A model generated the notes under the pieces. That model was not told where the DNA came from, made no database searches, and saw only the letters and a program-made list of their open reading frames with translations. A stretch of DNA of 64,000 bases from Dipteris shenzhenensis (lineage: Eukaryota > Polypodiophyta > Polypodiopsida > Gleicheniales). How positions within the stretch are numbered: position 1 is the first letter of the stretch; every line of letters begins with the position of its first letter. Both the position numbers and the translations under genes were made by a program. The stretch lies in the NCBI GenBank assembly GCA_047967505.1, contig CM106538.1; one strand, given 5' to 3'. This document shows positions 42,826 to 53,679 of the stretch, in pieces.

Positions 42826-44960
42826 ATCCTTTTGTAGGATATATTTTTTGCCTTGGACATTCTCTCCTTCTTTCTATTCTTTTCCTCATGTTTTCTAAGT
42901 TCTTGGTCGTTCATGGATTTGTGGTATGATTAATATCTAATTTTCATTTCATTATTCATGAGTATGGACATTCCCTAGAGGCATATCAGGTTGTAGATTT
43001 TGTTATACAAGCATTCCCAAAAAGCAAGCTCACGGAATCCATAGAGTAGATAGTACAATTTTTTTTTTAAAGGAGTGGGATGTGCCTCACAATGACTCAT
43101 TGGGAGGTATCAAAAAAGAAGGGTCAACTCCCCACTTGTAAGCTTCCAAATGAGAGATTGGGGGAGTGACACCTAAAGTGATATAGGAGATTTATGGAGG
43201 GAGAGGTTGCCAGATAAGCAGCACATTATGATCCTTCTTGAATTTAGGCCCACCCTTCAATGACAAAGTGATGTAGGAGGATTATGGAGGGCGAGGCTAC
43301 CACATGAGTAGCACATTATGATCCTTCTTGAATTTGATGGAGACCTTCCCTTTAGGGCATATCTATCCGTAAAGGGACTGTAGAAAATATGATTAAATAT
43401 ATTGAAGATGACACTCCCTATCTCTTTCTTTTCAATTAACACACACGACTCACAAAGATAACCACCCAAGATCATGTTAAGATTGAAGGCATGCAATAAC
43501 ATTTTTGCTCTCTTTCCCACGAACATAACTCTTAACACATAAAATTTCACATGAAATATGGAGAGGATCTAAAGTATCTAACATAGGAAAGAACAACACA
43601 CTTCCTTATATTGAAAATAGATGATAGGCTTATCGTGACATCGTTTGTTGCCTTTACAAAAGGATTCTATACTCACAACTTGACTCTGCTAGGGAACTAT
43701 GATGCACTAGACCGACTGGACTGTATACTACATGGAAGGATGAAGGCCGACCTTCATGAGTAGATAGAGTTTGGATGAAGGAAGAACTCCACGTTGAGTT
43801 CCTTTATAGAAGTCGCTAGCTACCCCACCTCAGTCTCCCACGTTGAAGAAGCTGTGAGATGATTGGTTGAAGGAGCTTACCGCCATGCACTAGATCACAC
43901 ATCCAATGTATGAATAAACTCCACATTCATTGCATAAAATTAGCCTCCATCAACTAATCACAAAGCTTGGGAGATTCACCCCTATCAACCATAGTGACAA
44001 TCACCATTACATAGAATGATACCTATGTGTTCTTTCTTAAGACATTTAGAGTGCACAAAACAACCACTTATGAAGATCATGCTTCCAATAAAGACAGTCA
44101 TCATGTAAGCCATACTATGGGCCCTATTTTAGTGCCAATATGTAACCATGTCGAGGCCACAAGGGCTTTACTATAATCCCTCACTATGGATGGAAACAAA
44201 GCAAGTAAGAGGGGCCCAAAGCATGGGCACATTGAGAAACAATGCAGAAGCAAAGCAAAGGTTACTACTAGTTCAGCCCATGTTGAAGTTAAAGGGGAGA
44301 AGTAGATAGAAGTAAGATCCTAATATAGGTTGTGAAACTCATTATCATCTTGAAGGCACCACTATTCATCACAAAGTGGCGTTCAGTCTCATATTGCTTG
44401 ATAATGGCAACATGAAAAAAATTTAGTGAATGCCAAAATTGTGAAAAAAATTATATATGTACTCAATTTCATCCACATCTATAACCTATTGGTGGATGAA
44501 CAAAGGTCAATCTTTTGAAGTTTACTAAACAAAACCTTGCCAAGTTTGCTATTGGTCCTTCCACACTCAAGTCCTTTATGATTTGGTAACCATGGATTGT
44601 GGGGACATTATTTTAGCAAGCCTTACCAATATGTTAGGTCAAAAGTATACATGGAAAATACTACTCAAAATTTTCTTATCACCACCAAGTAATGTTGTAC
44701 CCTCCTCAAGAAATCCAAATCTTTTCATAATTTGCTATTGCACCATTTCACATATTTGGCATAAGTCTTTACTACAACCTCAGATGTATACCCTATTGTT
44801 AACCGATTGGTTAACAATATGCCACCATTGGTTAGTGATGTCATTTGATGGATATTGGCAAGTCCATAAAGCTAGGATTGTGCCTTGGATCCAAATAGGC
44901 CCAACATGGTTGTAAAAGAATGAGGAAAGAGAGTGGTATAAAGGGAATAAGGTTTTCCCT
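42826..44960. other. Unassigned DNA
   Basis: No coding domain recognised on either strand. The part after about 44400 may already be the U3 of the Tat-like LTR that ends near 45324, but I cannot fix its start. Confidence 0.35.
43176..43337. repeat. 90-bp tandem duplication
   Basis: Copies at 43176 and 43266 share AGCACATTATGATCCTTCTT and a GATTTATGGAGGG/GATTATGGAGGG core. Confidence 0.8.
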
Positions 44961-44989
44961 CCCTTCAAAAGGTGACATGTATAAAAGGC

Positions 44990-44998
44990 CAAGTGGTT
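44990..44998 (+). promoter_or_regulatory. TATA box of the Tat-like LTR
   Basis: TATAAAAGG, about 330 bp before the PBS and followed by pyrimidine-rich leader text, as in LTR promoters. Confidence 0.5.
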
Positions 44999-45328
44999 GA
45001 CTTTGGTCTTCATTGTTGGATGCACAAGTTTGGAATACAAGCTCCCTCTTCTCATCCAAGAGTGTTTTTGGGTGTTCTCTTGTCTCCTTTGTGTTTGCCA
45101 CTCCATCCCCATTCATTCTCCTCCCCTTCTCCCTCTCTTCTCCCATCTCCCATCGCCCTCTTTCTCTCGTGGAAACACATTGCAACAATCCGGGAGCCGC
45201 TTGAGTGACACTTGCGAAGGGCTCATGCTTTGCATTGCTCTCACAAAGAGTAGCTTGGAGTGGAGGCTCCATTACCATTCCTTCAAGATCCCCACAACAT
45301 GTAAGTCACCGTCGAGACCACACATCTT

Positions 45329-45347
45329 TGGCACCACTGCCGAGGAG
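45329..45347 (+). other. Tat-type primer-binding site
   Basis: TGGCACCACTGCCGAGGAG resembles the TGGCGCCGTTGCCGGGGA site common to Tat/Athila-type gypsy elements (tRNA other than initiator Met). Confidence 0.65.
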
Positions 45348-46097
45348 TTCAAGGTATGCTCTTTGCATTGCACTTGCTTTCTCTCATCATTTACCCATTG
45401 CACATTGTTTCAAGCTTAACTTGGAGATTTGTTAGTGGAGTTGTAGGAGAGGAATGAGTGGAGAAGTATCAGTTTAGGAATGAGTGGAGAAGTGTGAGTT
45501 TAGGAAGAGAAAAGAAGAAGCTGTCATTTTCTTTTTGGAAAGCATTTTGGATCATTTGAAGCTTGTTTTTTATGTTTTTTAGTGTTTTGAGTTGGTAGAA
45601 AGATAGTTTGGAAGATTAATAAGCGTATGTTTTGTCAAATCTCACAAAAAACAACCAAGAATGAGAAATCATGCTGAAAATCAAAGTGGTTTTGAGTGTT
45701 GACAGTCACCTCTTCAAGAAGTCTCTCATTTTGCATAATGTTGTTCTTTTTTGTTGTTTTTTGCATTGAGTGGGTAGACTAGGTAGTTTAGCATCCCTTT
45801 ATTACAAAAAAACCTGAGGAAAAACTTCAAAATCATCAAAAATCATCAAAAACTAGTCGGAAAAAGTCAGAGTTTCTATCCCCATGGCACGTTGCCATAG
45901 CTCTGTATCTCACCGAGCCATTGCCTTAGGCCTCTATCCCATAGGTCAAACAAGTGTTGATTCGATGCCATAACGCTATCCCACTGGATTGACACATGTC
46001 AATACCTAGCCCACCTCCCTAATTAATTAATGTGAATCAGCTATCCCATCGGTCAAACAGTCAACAATTGACCTAGTGCCATAACTCTATCTCACTA

Positions 46098-46371
46098 GTT
46101 GGTGCCTTAGTTATATCCCGCTTGTCATTGCCTTAACTTTATCCCTCCAGTCATTGCTTTAGCTCTATCCTGCCGGTCATTGCCTTATCTCTATCCCGCC
46201 ACTCATTGCCTTAGCTCTATCCCACTAGTCGTTGCCTTAGCTCTATCCCACCGGTAGTTGCCTTAGCTCTATCCTACCACTCGTTGCCTTAGCTTTATAC
46301 TGCCGATCGTTGCCTTAGCTCTATCCAGCCGGTCATTGCGTTAGCTATATCCCACCGATCGGAGGGATAGC
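46098..46371 (+). repeat. 26-bp minisatellite in the gypsy leader, about 10 copies
   Basis: The unit is close to TCATTGCCTTAGCTCTATCC plus CGCCGG, starting at 46098 and repeating every 26 bases. Spaced, more diverged copies extend back to about 45890. It lies between PBS and gag. Confidence 0.9.
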
Positions 46372-46701
46372 TCTAGGAACACAAAAATTAGGAAAAAGTA
46401 GGGATATAAGTGTAATCTAGCACTTGAAAGTAGGGACCTCGAGCATTGGGAAATGATCAAATTTACATGTAAATTGCATTGAAATAAACCCCATTCTCCA
46501 CCCCTTGACCTCGCGTCGAGGCGGACCCAACCTAGAATTGGGGCCTTAACTATGCCAATGAAGACATTATCTTGAGATCAAGAAGAGTCCTACAAGCTCA
46601 CCCCAAGCCTCTGAAGATAGTGGCTCAAAGTCCATCTTGTTGACCTCCTTACCTAGCTTGGCATCCTCAAGGCAACAAGCTCAAAAGTCGGTTCTCACTC
46701 C

Positions 46702-48080
46702 TTGCAAGAACCACCACCAAGTGAATTATCTAGCTCAAAAGCGTCCATTAGTCAGGATGGAGACATGAGTGAACCCTCTAATGTTAGAGCCTCAGTGGCT
46801 CTAAATTCTATCCCAAATGATCTCCACTCTCCTAGCCCATCTATTGCCATAAATAGATTAAGGGAAACCTTTTCCAATATCATGGAAAGGTTTGGATTGA
46901 CAGACCCAGCAGAAGTGCTAAACCATTTGTTGGTAGACTAGGGTTATGATATAGCCTCAAATGGCAGCTCGACCATCGATATCACAACCAATACTCAGGG
47001 AACCAAGTCCCATGATACCTATTGGGCAATCAACCCCCATTATGCCAATTCTTTGATGATAGGCAGTCCTATGGAGATGGATTTGGACCTAGATTCTCAC
47101 AAGGGTCCCAAATGCTAGAACAAAGGGGGCACTGAAGCAACATCGAAGGACCACAATTAAGACCCTCCACCTCAAAATCCCCTATGATTTCTCCTTGGCA
47201 ACAAAACATGGGAGACATTCCCTACCCAACAACTTCCGCGCTTATAGGCCTATGCCTGTAGCAGGGAACATACCACTCCCTAGAGGACCTCTAGTCCAAC
47301 CTGTTAGGCCCAACCCAACCCAAGTCACAATGCAAATGCCTAGTGGACCTGGATCCTCCCATCCCAACCTTTTGCCATCAAATTGATGGAGCCCTTCATC
47401 AGGAACACCAATGTATGGGACAGGACCCACCATTCCACACCCTCCTCCTACATCACAAACGGTCCTTACGGACAAAGCTATGAGAATCCTAGTGCAAGTG
47501 CTAGGAAGGGGGGCTGCAATGCCACCTCCAACTTTTCCAAGAAGGGATACCAACCGCTCAAGGATCAAGCCTGTCACGATCTCGAAGCTAATCACCAAGT
47601 TTGTAAGAGAGGGAGACCTAGTCTCCCATGTTTTAGAGATTTGAACAAATCTATGAGACCTTTGGTGATATCGAGTATCTAGACAAGGTCAATGCTTTTG
47701 GCTTGAGTCTTGACGGTAAGGTTGGACAATGGTTCACAGCCTTAAACCCTAAGGAGAAAATAAATTGGGACACATTGCTTAAATCTTTCATTGGGGGGTT
47801 CACCCCCAGTGGTCCCAAGTGGAGCCCGATGATTAACCAACTTTATGAGGTGAAGCAGAAGGAGACTGAGTCCTTAAGAGACTATATCACTAGGATTAAA
47901 CATCTGAACTCATGATGTGAACCCCACAAGAGGATGAGTGATGCCCAGCTTTTGCCATGCTTCCTCATAGGGCTAGGGGGTGCTACGCTACATCATCATC
48001 TGTTTGCTATGAATCCCACATTGTTTGAGCTATGTAGCAAGACAACGATATGCCTAGGGGATAACATGAGGGAAAATCCC
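46702..48080 (+). pseudogene. Tat-like gypsy gag, decayed
   Basis: Plus-strand pieces: RETFSNIMERFGLTDPAEV near the start; RIKPVTISKLITKFV at 47560-47610; then the retrotransposon Gag core GKVGQWFTALNPKEKINWDT, PMINQLYEVKQKETESLRDY and LLPCFLIGLGG. Stops and frame changes occur every 100-200 bases. After LFELCSKTTICLGDNMRENP the frame runs directly into copia Gag (KLDGSNYPLWKFKIKT). The core (WFTAL, W-x-x-L, Q-x-ESLRDY-x-R) is the Retrotrans_gag fold that binds element RNA. Not functional. Confidence 0.75.
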
Positions 48081-48950
48081 CAAAAGGATAAGTCCAAGTT
48101 GGATGGCTCTAACTATCCACTCTGGAAGTTCAAGATAAAGACCATCCTAAGTGCATATGAGCTTTGGGACACTGCTACTAGGGTGGATGTGAGGTCGATT
48201 GCGAGATCGGATCAACAACCAATGCAGGACACCAGATAGTATCAACTATGGATGAGATTCTTGCATGGACAAAGAGAAATGCAAATGCGCTATGTTCTAT
48301 TGTCTGCAGTGTTAGTGATTCTGTCATGGCATTAATTCAACATGTCACCACAGTGGAGGAGGCATGGACAGTCTTGAAAAATCAATACAAGACCACGAAT
48401 CAGATGCGAATTCAAAATCCAGAGACTCAACTCGCGAATGAGAAGTTGTTTGAGTCTGAAGCGACAGAGAAGTTCATCACCAGGGGGAAGAATCTACGCG
48501 ATCAGATGACTGCGATTGGCATCACCATCACTAGCAAGAATCTAGCATGAAGGTGCATACGGATTCTCCCACCAAAGTATGACGGTCTTGTTATGGCAGT
48601 GAATACGTAGAATAGAAATCTGCCCTCAACTTTGAGGATTTCAGTGCGATGCTTCTAGAGGAGGAGATGTGTCAAAAGACAAGGACTGGAGAAGATTGGG
48701 CTTTCTGGACTGGATCAAAGAGGTAAGGATAAAGACTCTGGTAACCCATCTTCTTCTAATCATAAAAAGAGAAAGAAGAAGATCAAGTGCTTCTATTGCA
48801 ACAAGGCAGGGCACAAGTAGAATGAGTGCCGAAAGAAGATTGCAGATGAGAAGAACAGAGTAAAGAAAGAGTCCAACAACAGTGCGCAGGCAGTACCAAT
48901 AGAGCTGTTCATCGCAATTGAGGAGATTTGCACGGAGGCAGTTCATGTAC
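48081..48950 (+). pseudogene. Element E copia gag
   Basis: The plus-strand frames read KLDGSNYPLWKFKIKT, then VEEAWTVLKNQYKTTNQMR, SEATEKFITRGKNLRDQM and the zinc knuckle CFYCNKAGHK*NEC. The TAG in the knuckle (48818-48820) stands where Gln is expected. Other stops lie at 48238, 48548 and 48608. Gag would form the particle around element RNA; the many breaks make it inactive. Confidence 0.8.
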
Positions 48951-50200
48951 CTATGGATGAACTGTGGATCATTGACAGTGGTGCATCGTGCCACATGACC
49001 AGTCGGAAGGATTGGTATACCTCTCTACAGCCGATAGGGAATGACATCCTGGTAGTAGTTAGCAATGATGCAAAATGTCCAGCAAAAGGAAAAGGTACGA
49101 TTGCTCTCAAGTCAGATGGAGTTGTAAAACAGTTGTCCGATGTTCTTTATGTGCCAGATATCAAGAGGAATTTGTTGTCCATTTCTGCAATCACAGATCA
49201 GGACCTCAAAGTTCAATTCGATAAGAATGGTGCACAGATTCTGGATCTTCAAGGGAAGGTCATTGGTAAAGGTACGCGGCGCAACAACATTTACGAACTC
49301 TCAGCTTTCAGTGCTCGAGTGGATTTGAAGAACACTAAGCTGTGGCATGAGAGGTTCAGTCATCTAAACCTTAGTTCTTTGAAGGAGATGCATAAAAGTG
49401 GAATGATTGCAGACCTACTAGAAATTTCAGCCCAATGTATGTGAGGCTTGCATGATGGGCAAGCAGCATCGGCATCCCTTTCCTAAAGAGGCCAGTAGGG
49501 CAAAGGCTCCTCTATAGCTCGTACACACGGTCCTCTGCAGAAAGCTGGAGACGGAAGCTTTGGGTGGTTCCTACTACTTCATGACAGTGATCGATGATCA
49601 TAGTAGAAGGATATGGATATACTTCATGAAGACTAAAGACGAGGCTTTTAGTAGGTTCAAGGAATGGCATGTAATGGTCGAGAAAGAAACGGGGAGGAAG
49701 GTGAAGAATTTGAGATCAGACAGAGGTGGAGAGTTCACATCAACTGAATTTGAAAGTTACTACAAAAGTCACGGATTTAAGAGGCAAAAACCCCCGCCAC
49801 ATACATCATAGCAAAATGGAGTAGCAGAATGCAAGATGCGCGTCATTTGTGAAATGAGACGGAGTATGATGAAAGGGAAAGATTTGCCAAAGACTTTCTG
49901 GGTTGAAGCATGTAACACTACAGTTTACATCTTGAATCATAGCTACACGAAGGCTGTGAATGGGGGGATGACTCCACTGCAAGCCTTTTCTGGTAAGAAA
50001 CCTTCAGCTGCACATTTCAGAGTTTTTGGATGTGATTGTTTTGTGCATGTCCCTGATGCTACCAGGACCAAATGGGAACCGAAGAGCCAAAAGTGTATTT
50101 TCTTGGGCTACAGTGAAGAGGCGAAGGGTTACCATCTCTACAACCCTGTTACCAAGAAGGTAATTGTAAGTCGCGATGTGGTCTTCTTAGAATAGCCGCA
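48951..50200 (+). pseudogene. Element E protease and integrase
   Basis: Protease LWIIDSGASCHMTS keeps the DSG active site. The GAG-pre-integrase shows LWHERFSHLNLSSL and, after a frameshift near 49440, CEACMMGKQH. The integrase core has YYFMTVIDDHSRRIWIYFMK, LRSDRGGEFTS and, after a TAG at 49809-49811, QNGVAECKMR, in which the catalytic Glu is kept. It ends with FRVFGCDCFVHVPD and KCIFLGYSEEAKGY. The order protease-integrase-RT is diagnostic of Ty1/copia. Confidence 0.85.
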
Positions 50201-52036
50201 TCAATTGGAGGAGGATGCTTCCTTCCCAGACAACCAGGACCAGGACATCCATCTAGTACCGCCACCAGTAGCAGACCAAACTCCCCCAATGGTGCTTGGG
50301 AGGATTCAAGATAAAGAAGATGAAGAAGAGCATGCAGAACCACAATGGCAACAGCCATTCCCAAAGTGGGTAGAGTAGCTTTTATGGCAAAGAACCTCCA
50401 ACCATTGAGGAGGAACCATCCGAACACCATCAGTCTAAGAGATTAGAGGAGCAAAGAAGGGCACAGGAACACTTGGTCAACTATGCTTTGATGATAGAAG
50501 TGATCCGTGCTGATGAACCCAAGTGTCTTGAAGAGGCACAAGGCGATGATAGGTGGATGGAGGCTGCAGTCGGAGTATGGCTCCATAATGAAGAACAACA
50601 CTTGGGACCTTATGGATCGACCACCAAAACGCACGGTAATCGGAACCAAGTGGGTGTACAAGACCAAGTACAAGTCCGACGGCACATTGGATAAGTACAA
50701 GGCTCGGCTCATGGCAAAAGGATTTGCATAGGTACATGGTTTTGATTATCAAGATACTTTTGCTCCCACAACTCGACTAACCACAATTTGCAATGTTTTG
50801 GCATTAGCTGCCCAGGGAAGTTGGCCCGTGTTTCAGATGGATGTGAAATCTGCCTTTTTGAATGGAGATCTCAAGGAGGAGGTATACGTGGAACAACCAC
50901 CAGGTTTTGAGATCCTCGGTTTAGAAGGTAAAGTCTGTAAACTAAAGAAGGCACTTTACAGGCTGAAATAGGCCCCACGAGCATGGTACCAGCGAATTGA
51001 TGCCTACTTTCTACAAAACGGGTTCAGGAGGAGCCCATCTGATGCAAATTTGTATATCTTCAGAGACGGAGGCAGGTGTATGATCGTGGTCCTTTATGTG
51101 GACAACCCTGTCATAATAGGGAACCATGAAGAGAAGATCTCACAGACGAAGCATTTGCTAGGAAGAGAGTTTGAAATGATAGACCTCGAACTGATGCATT
51201 TCTGTTTGGGGATTGAAGTTTGGCAGGAGCCGAAACAGATCTTCATTTCACACCTAAAGCATGCTAGAGAGATACTGAAGGCATTTGGCATGGCTGAGTG
51301 CAAGACAGTTGGTACCCCTATGGAGGTTGATGCGAAGCTCTCAAATGAGGATTCATCACCACTAGTGGACGAAGCGAAGTACAGAAGGCTTGTGGGCAGC
51401 TTGATTTACCTGTGCAACACATGGCCAGACATCAGTTTTTTGACTGGTGTACTAAGCAGGTTTTCCAATAAGCCCCGAGAGAACCATTGGAGGGCAAGGA
51501 TGCGGGTGCTGAAATACATCAAAGGCACACTTGATTATGGCATCACCTATACTCAAGACAACATCTTGACTGGATTCTGTGACTCAGATTGGGCAGGAGA
51601 TGTGGACAGCAGGAGATCAGTGATAGGGTACTGTTTCTCACTTGGATCTGGAGCTGTGTCATGGGTCAGCAAGAAGCAACCCATAGTTGCTCTTTCTTCT
51701 ACCGAGGCTGAGTACAAATCTACATGCTTTGCTTCTTGTGAGGCAGTGTGGTTGAGGAGGATTTTGGGGGACATGGGTGTAGTGCAGAACAAGCCTACGC
51801 AGTTATCATGTGACAATCATAGTTGCATGGCGATTGCAAAGAACCGAATGTTCCACGCTCGCACAAAACACATTGAGATTCAATATCACTTTGTATGCGA
51901 GCTCATCATGGATGGAGAGGTCGACTTGGTATACTATTCGACTACAGAGAATGCTACGGACATCTTCACAAAGGCTCTTGGAAGAGACTTGCTGGAGAGG
52001 CATCTTCATCGACTTGGCATTGGGCTGAAAAAGTAA
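50201..52036 (+). pseudogene. Element E reverse transcriptase and RNase H
   Basis: Reverse transcriptase: NNTWDLMDRPPKRTVIGTKW, KARLMAKGFA*VHGFDY (TAG at 50729), QMDVKSAFLNGDLKEEVY, and ALYRLK*APRAWYQRID (TAG at 50969). The catalytic site reads VVLYVDNPVIIG, so the second aspartate of YVDD has become Asn. A 328-codon open frame (51050-52036) then carries the RT end and RNase H intact: FCDSDWAGDVDSRR, LSSTEAEYKS, LSCDNHSCM and ARTKHIEIQYHF, then TDIFTKALGRD. The RNase H end is well preserved, but the polymerase cannot work. Confidence 0.9.
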
Positions 52037-52067
52037 GTTCATTTGCGGGTGGACATTGAGGGGGGGT

Positions 52068-52842
52068 GTTAGATATCAATGCTCCACTCTCGTGTAACTA
52101 TGCAGGAACCAACTAACTCTACTTGTAAGCCCCCCATATGAGGAGAAGGCATTTGAGTAGCTCGGTTATCCGGTAGGTCCTGGTTTGGACACCAGATGGG
52201 GGCCATGTGCAGCATAATGGCTGGACGGCTTCAGATAGAGTTGGCACACCACCAACTAGGCTACATGCAAGTGTGGGAAGGCATCCCTTGACTGACCGCA
52301 TTGAGGGTAGATGGAGCATTTCCCAGGGCAGCCCACTCTCGGGTTGCGAGGCCCGTTTGGAGCCTCAGATGATCTCAGATGGCTCTGGGCCGAACGGTGA
52401 CCATAGGTCAGTTGCTCTATTTTGCGCACCAGTCCTATCATATGGTAGGTGGTCTATTTCGGGACCGTTTTGGGCAGACTGGGTCGGTCACCCAATTGAG
52501 CCTAATTGACTATGGCTATCCCAGTCGACCGTTTTGGGCGAACTGGGTCGGTCACCCAGTTGAGCCTAACCGACTATGGCTATATATAAGAGCAAGCCCG
52601 TGAAGCCCATTTTATCACTGGCTATAGCAACCTTGATTCCTTAGCATCCAGCCTCCGTCCTCTACTGTTTCCAGCATGCCATCGAAGCTTCTTTCACAGG
52701 AGCACACGGTTGGGAGGCAGCACCATCTATTGTATCAGTTCTACAGTAATCAAATTTTTTATTCTCCATACTATCTTATTTTCTCTCTTATGTACGAGAT
52801 CCTATTATCTGTTGAGCATAGACATTGTATTATTTTCTAACA
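52068..52842 (+). repeat. Element E 3' LTR
   Basis: Starts TGTTAGATATCAATGC directly after the polypurine tract and ends TATTTTCTAACA, giving a perfect TGTTAG/CTAACA terminal inverted repeat. It holds a 64-bp tandem duplication (52463-52526 and 52527-52583) and a TATA box (CTATATATAAG) at 52580-52590. Confidence 0.85.
52463..52583 (+). repeat. 64-bp tandem repeat in element E LTR next to the TATA box
   Basis: Both copies contain GACCGTTTTGGGC, ACTGGGTCGGTCACCCA, TTGAGCCTAA and GACTATGGCTAT. The second copy runs straight into TATATAAG. Such U3 duplications often act as enhancers in retroelements; here that is inferred. Confidence 0.85.
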
Positions 52843-53443
52843 TAGTCTACTAGTAATAGCCAAATAAAGCAAACTTTCAACAATAAGTTATTTGTATTAT
52901 TGAGGAAATTCATTTGGTGATGACCTATCATAAGTTGTTTGATTCCATGGGAGAAGGAAAGGGTTTGCATTGTCTTGTGATGTCTTCCTGATATACAAGG
53001 AAGGATATAAATCTCATGCTTGAAAACCCATACTAATAAAATGATTATGGATCCTAACATCCCATGCTCTAGATGCTTGCTTAAACCTATACAAGGATTT
53101 AAGCAATCTCTAGAACTTTTTGGTCTTAAACTTTGATAGCATAACTTTTTAGCTACTACATAAAGACATCTTTTTTTGGAAAACCATTCAAGAAGTCTCT
53201 TTCACATCCATCTAATACATAGGCCAAGTCAAATATGATGACTAAGCAAAGATTGTTTTGACAATCACCATTTTTTCAATTGGTGCAAAATTTTCTTCAT
53301 GGTCCATACAATATTCTTATGCATAAAACTTTGGCAACAAGTATTCAACCCACTTACATCCAATGGGATTTTTTTCTATAGTAATATTAGATAAAGACCG
53401 AGTTTGATTTTTATTAAAGCATTGTACTCTTCATTCATGGCAT
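52843..53443 (-). pseudogene. Element D reverse transcriptase (part downstream of the C insertion)
   Basis: The minus-strand reading starts AMNEEYNALIK at the edge of element C. It goes through NPIGCKWV, ENFAPIEKM, MDVKETS and LLKSLYRFKQASRAW to NHFI and a stretch like SLYIRKTSQDN. These are the ordered blocks of copia reverse transcriptase (NKTW, GCKWV, FAPV, MDVKxAFL, KSLYGLKQAPRAW). Stops and frame changes are frequent. The reading ends at 52843, exactly where the LTR of element E ends, before the YVDD site. Confidence 0.75.
53439..53443. repeat. Target-site duplication of element C (left)
   Basis: GGCAT before the left LTR, repeated at 59377-59381 after the right LTR. Confidence 0.95.
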
Positions 53444-53626
53444 TGAGAGTGCTCTCAACGGAAGCAAGAACGGAAGAAGGAGAGAGAGAGAGAGAGAGGG
53501 AGACAGAGAGCCACACAAGTTTTGGTGGGTGCAGAACCACCCTAATCTTCTTTTTCATTCATTTATATATGTGTTTGAGTATTGTACATAACCGGGGTTA
53601 AGGCACAGTGACCTTTAACCCCCACA
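53444..53626 (-). repeat. Element C 3' LTR
   Basis: On the minus strand it runs from TGTGGGGGTTAAAGG to GCACTCTCA. It has a TATA-like CATATATAAAT near 53561-53572 (minus) and a GA tract. Confidence 0.95.
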
Positions 53627-53640
53627 ACCTCCCACTTAAA
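53627..53640 (-). other. Element C polypurine tract
   Basis: The minus strand reads AAGTGGGAGGT right before TGTGGGGG. Confidence 0.7.
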
Positions 53641-53679
53641 GGACAATGTGCCTTTAAGGGAGAATAACTAGTGAGCATA

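Larger units (their letters stand above)
44961..48080 (+). mobile_element. 5' part of a Tat-like Ty3/gypsy element
   Basis: A TATA box (44990) and the PBS at 45329-45347 place the end of a 5' LTR near 45324. Then follow a leader of about 1.4 kb with a 26-bp minisatellite and a decayed gag reading into 48080. Pol and a 3' LTR are not found; copia element E begins exactly where gag breaks off. Left end not determined. Confidence 0.65.
48081..52842 (+). mobile_element. Element E: 5'-truncated copia with 3' LTR
   Basis: Reads gag-protease-integrase-RT-RNase H in copia order, then a G-rich polypurine tract (ATTGAGGGGGGG) and a 775-bp 3' LTR (52068-52842, TGTTAG to CTAACA). No 5' LTR or PBS precedes gag: code starts in the middle of the usual N-terminus, fused to a gypsy gag. 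On the right it abuts the reverse transcriptase of copia element D exactly at the LTR end. Confidence 0.85.

Noticed and set aside
44780-45435. Several overlapping frames of 75-145 codons near 45.0 kb as a small gene
   Set aside because: They lie over a TATA box, a CT-rich leader and the PBS of a Tat-like LTR, and none has a domain.
46098-46371. Could the regular 26-bp repeats be a CRISPR array?
   Set aside because: Units are directly adjacent without spacers and lie in a plant retroelement leader.
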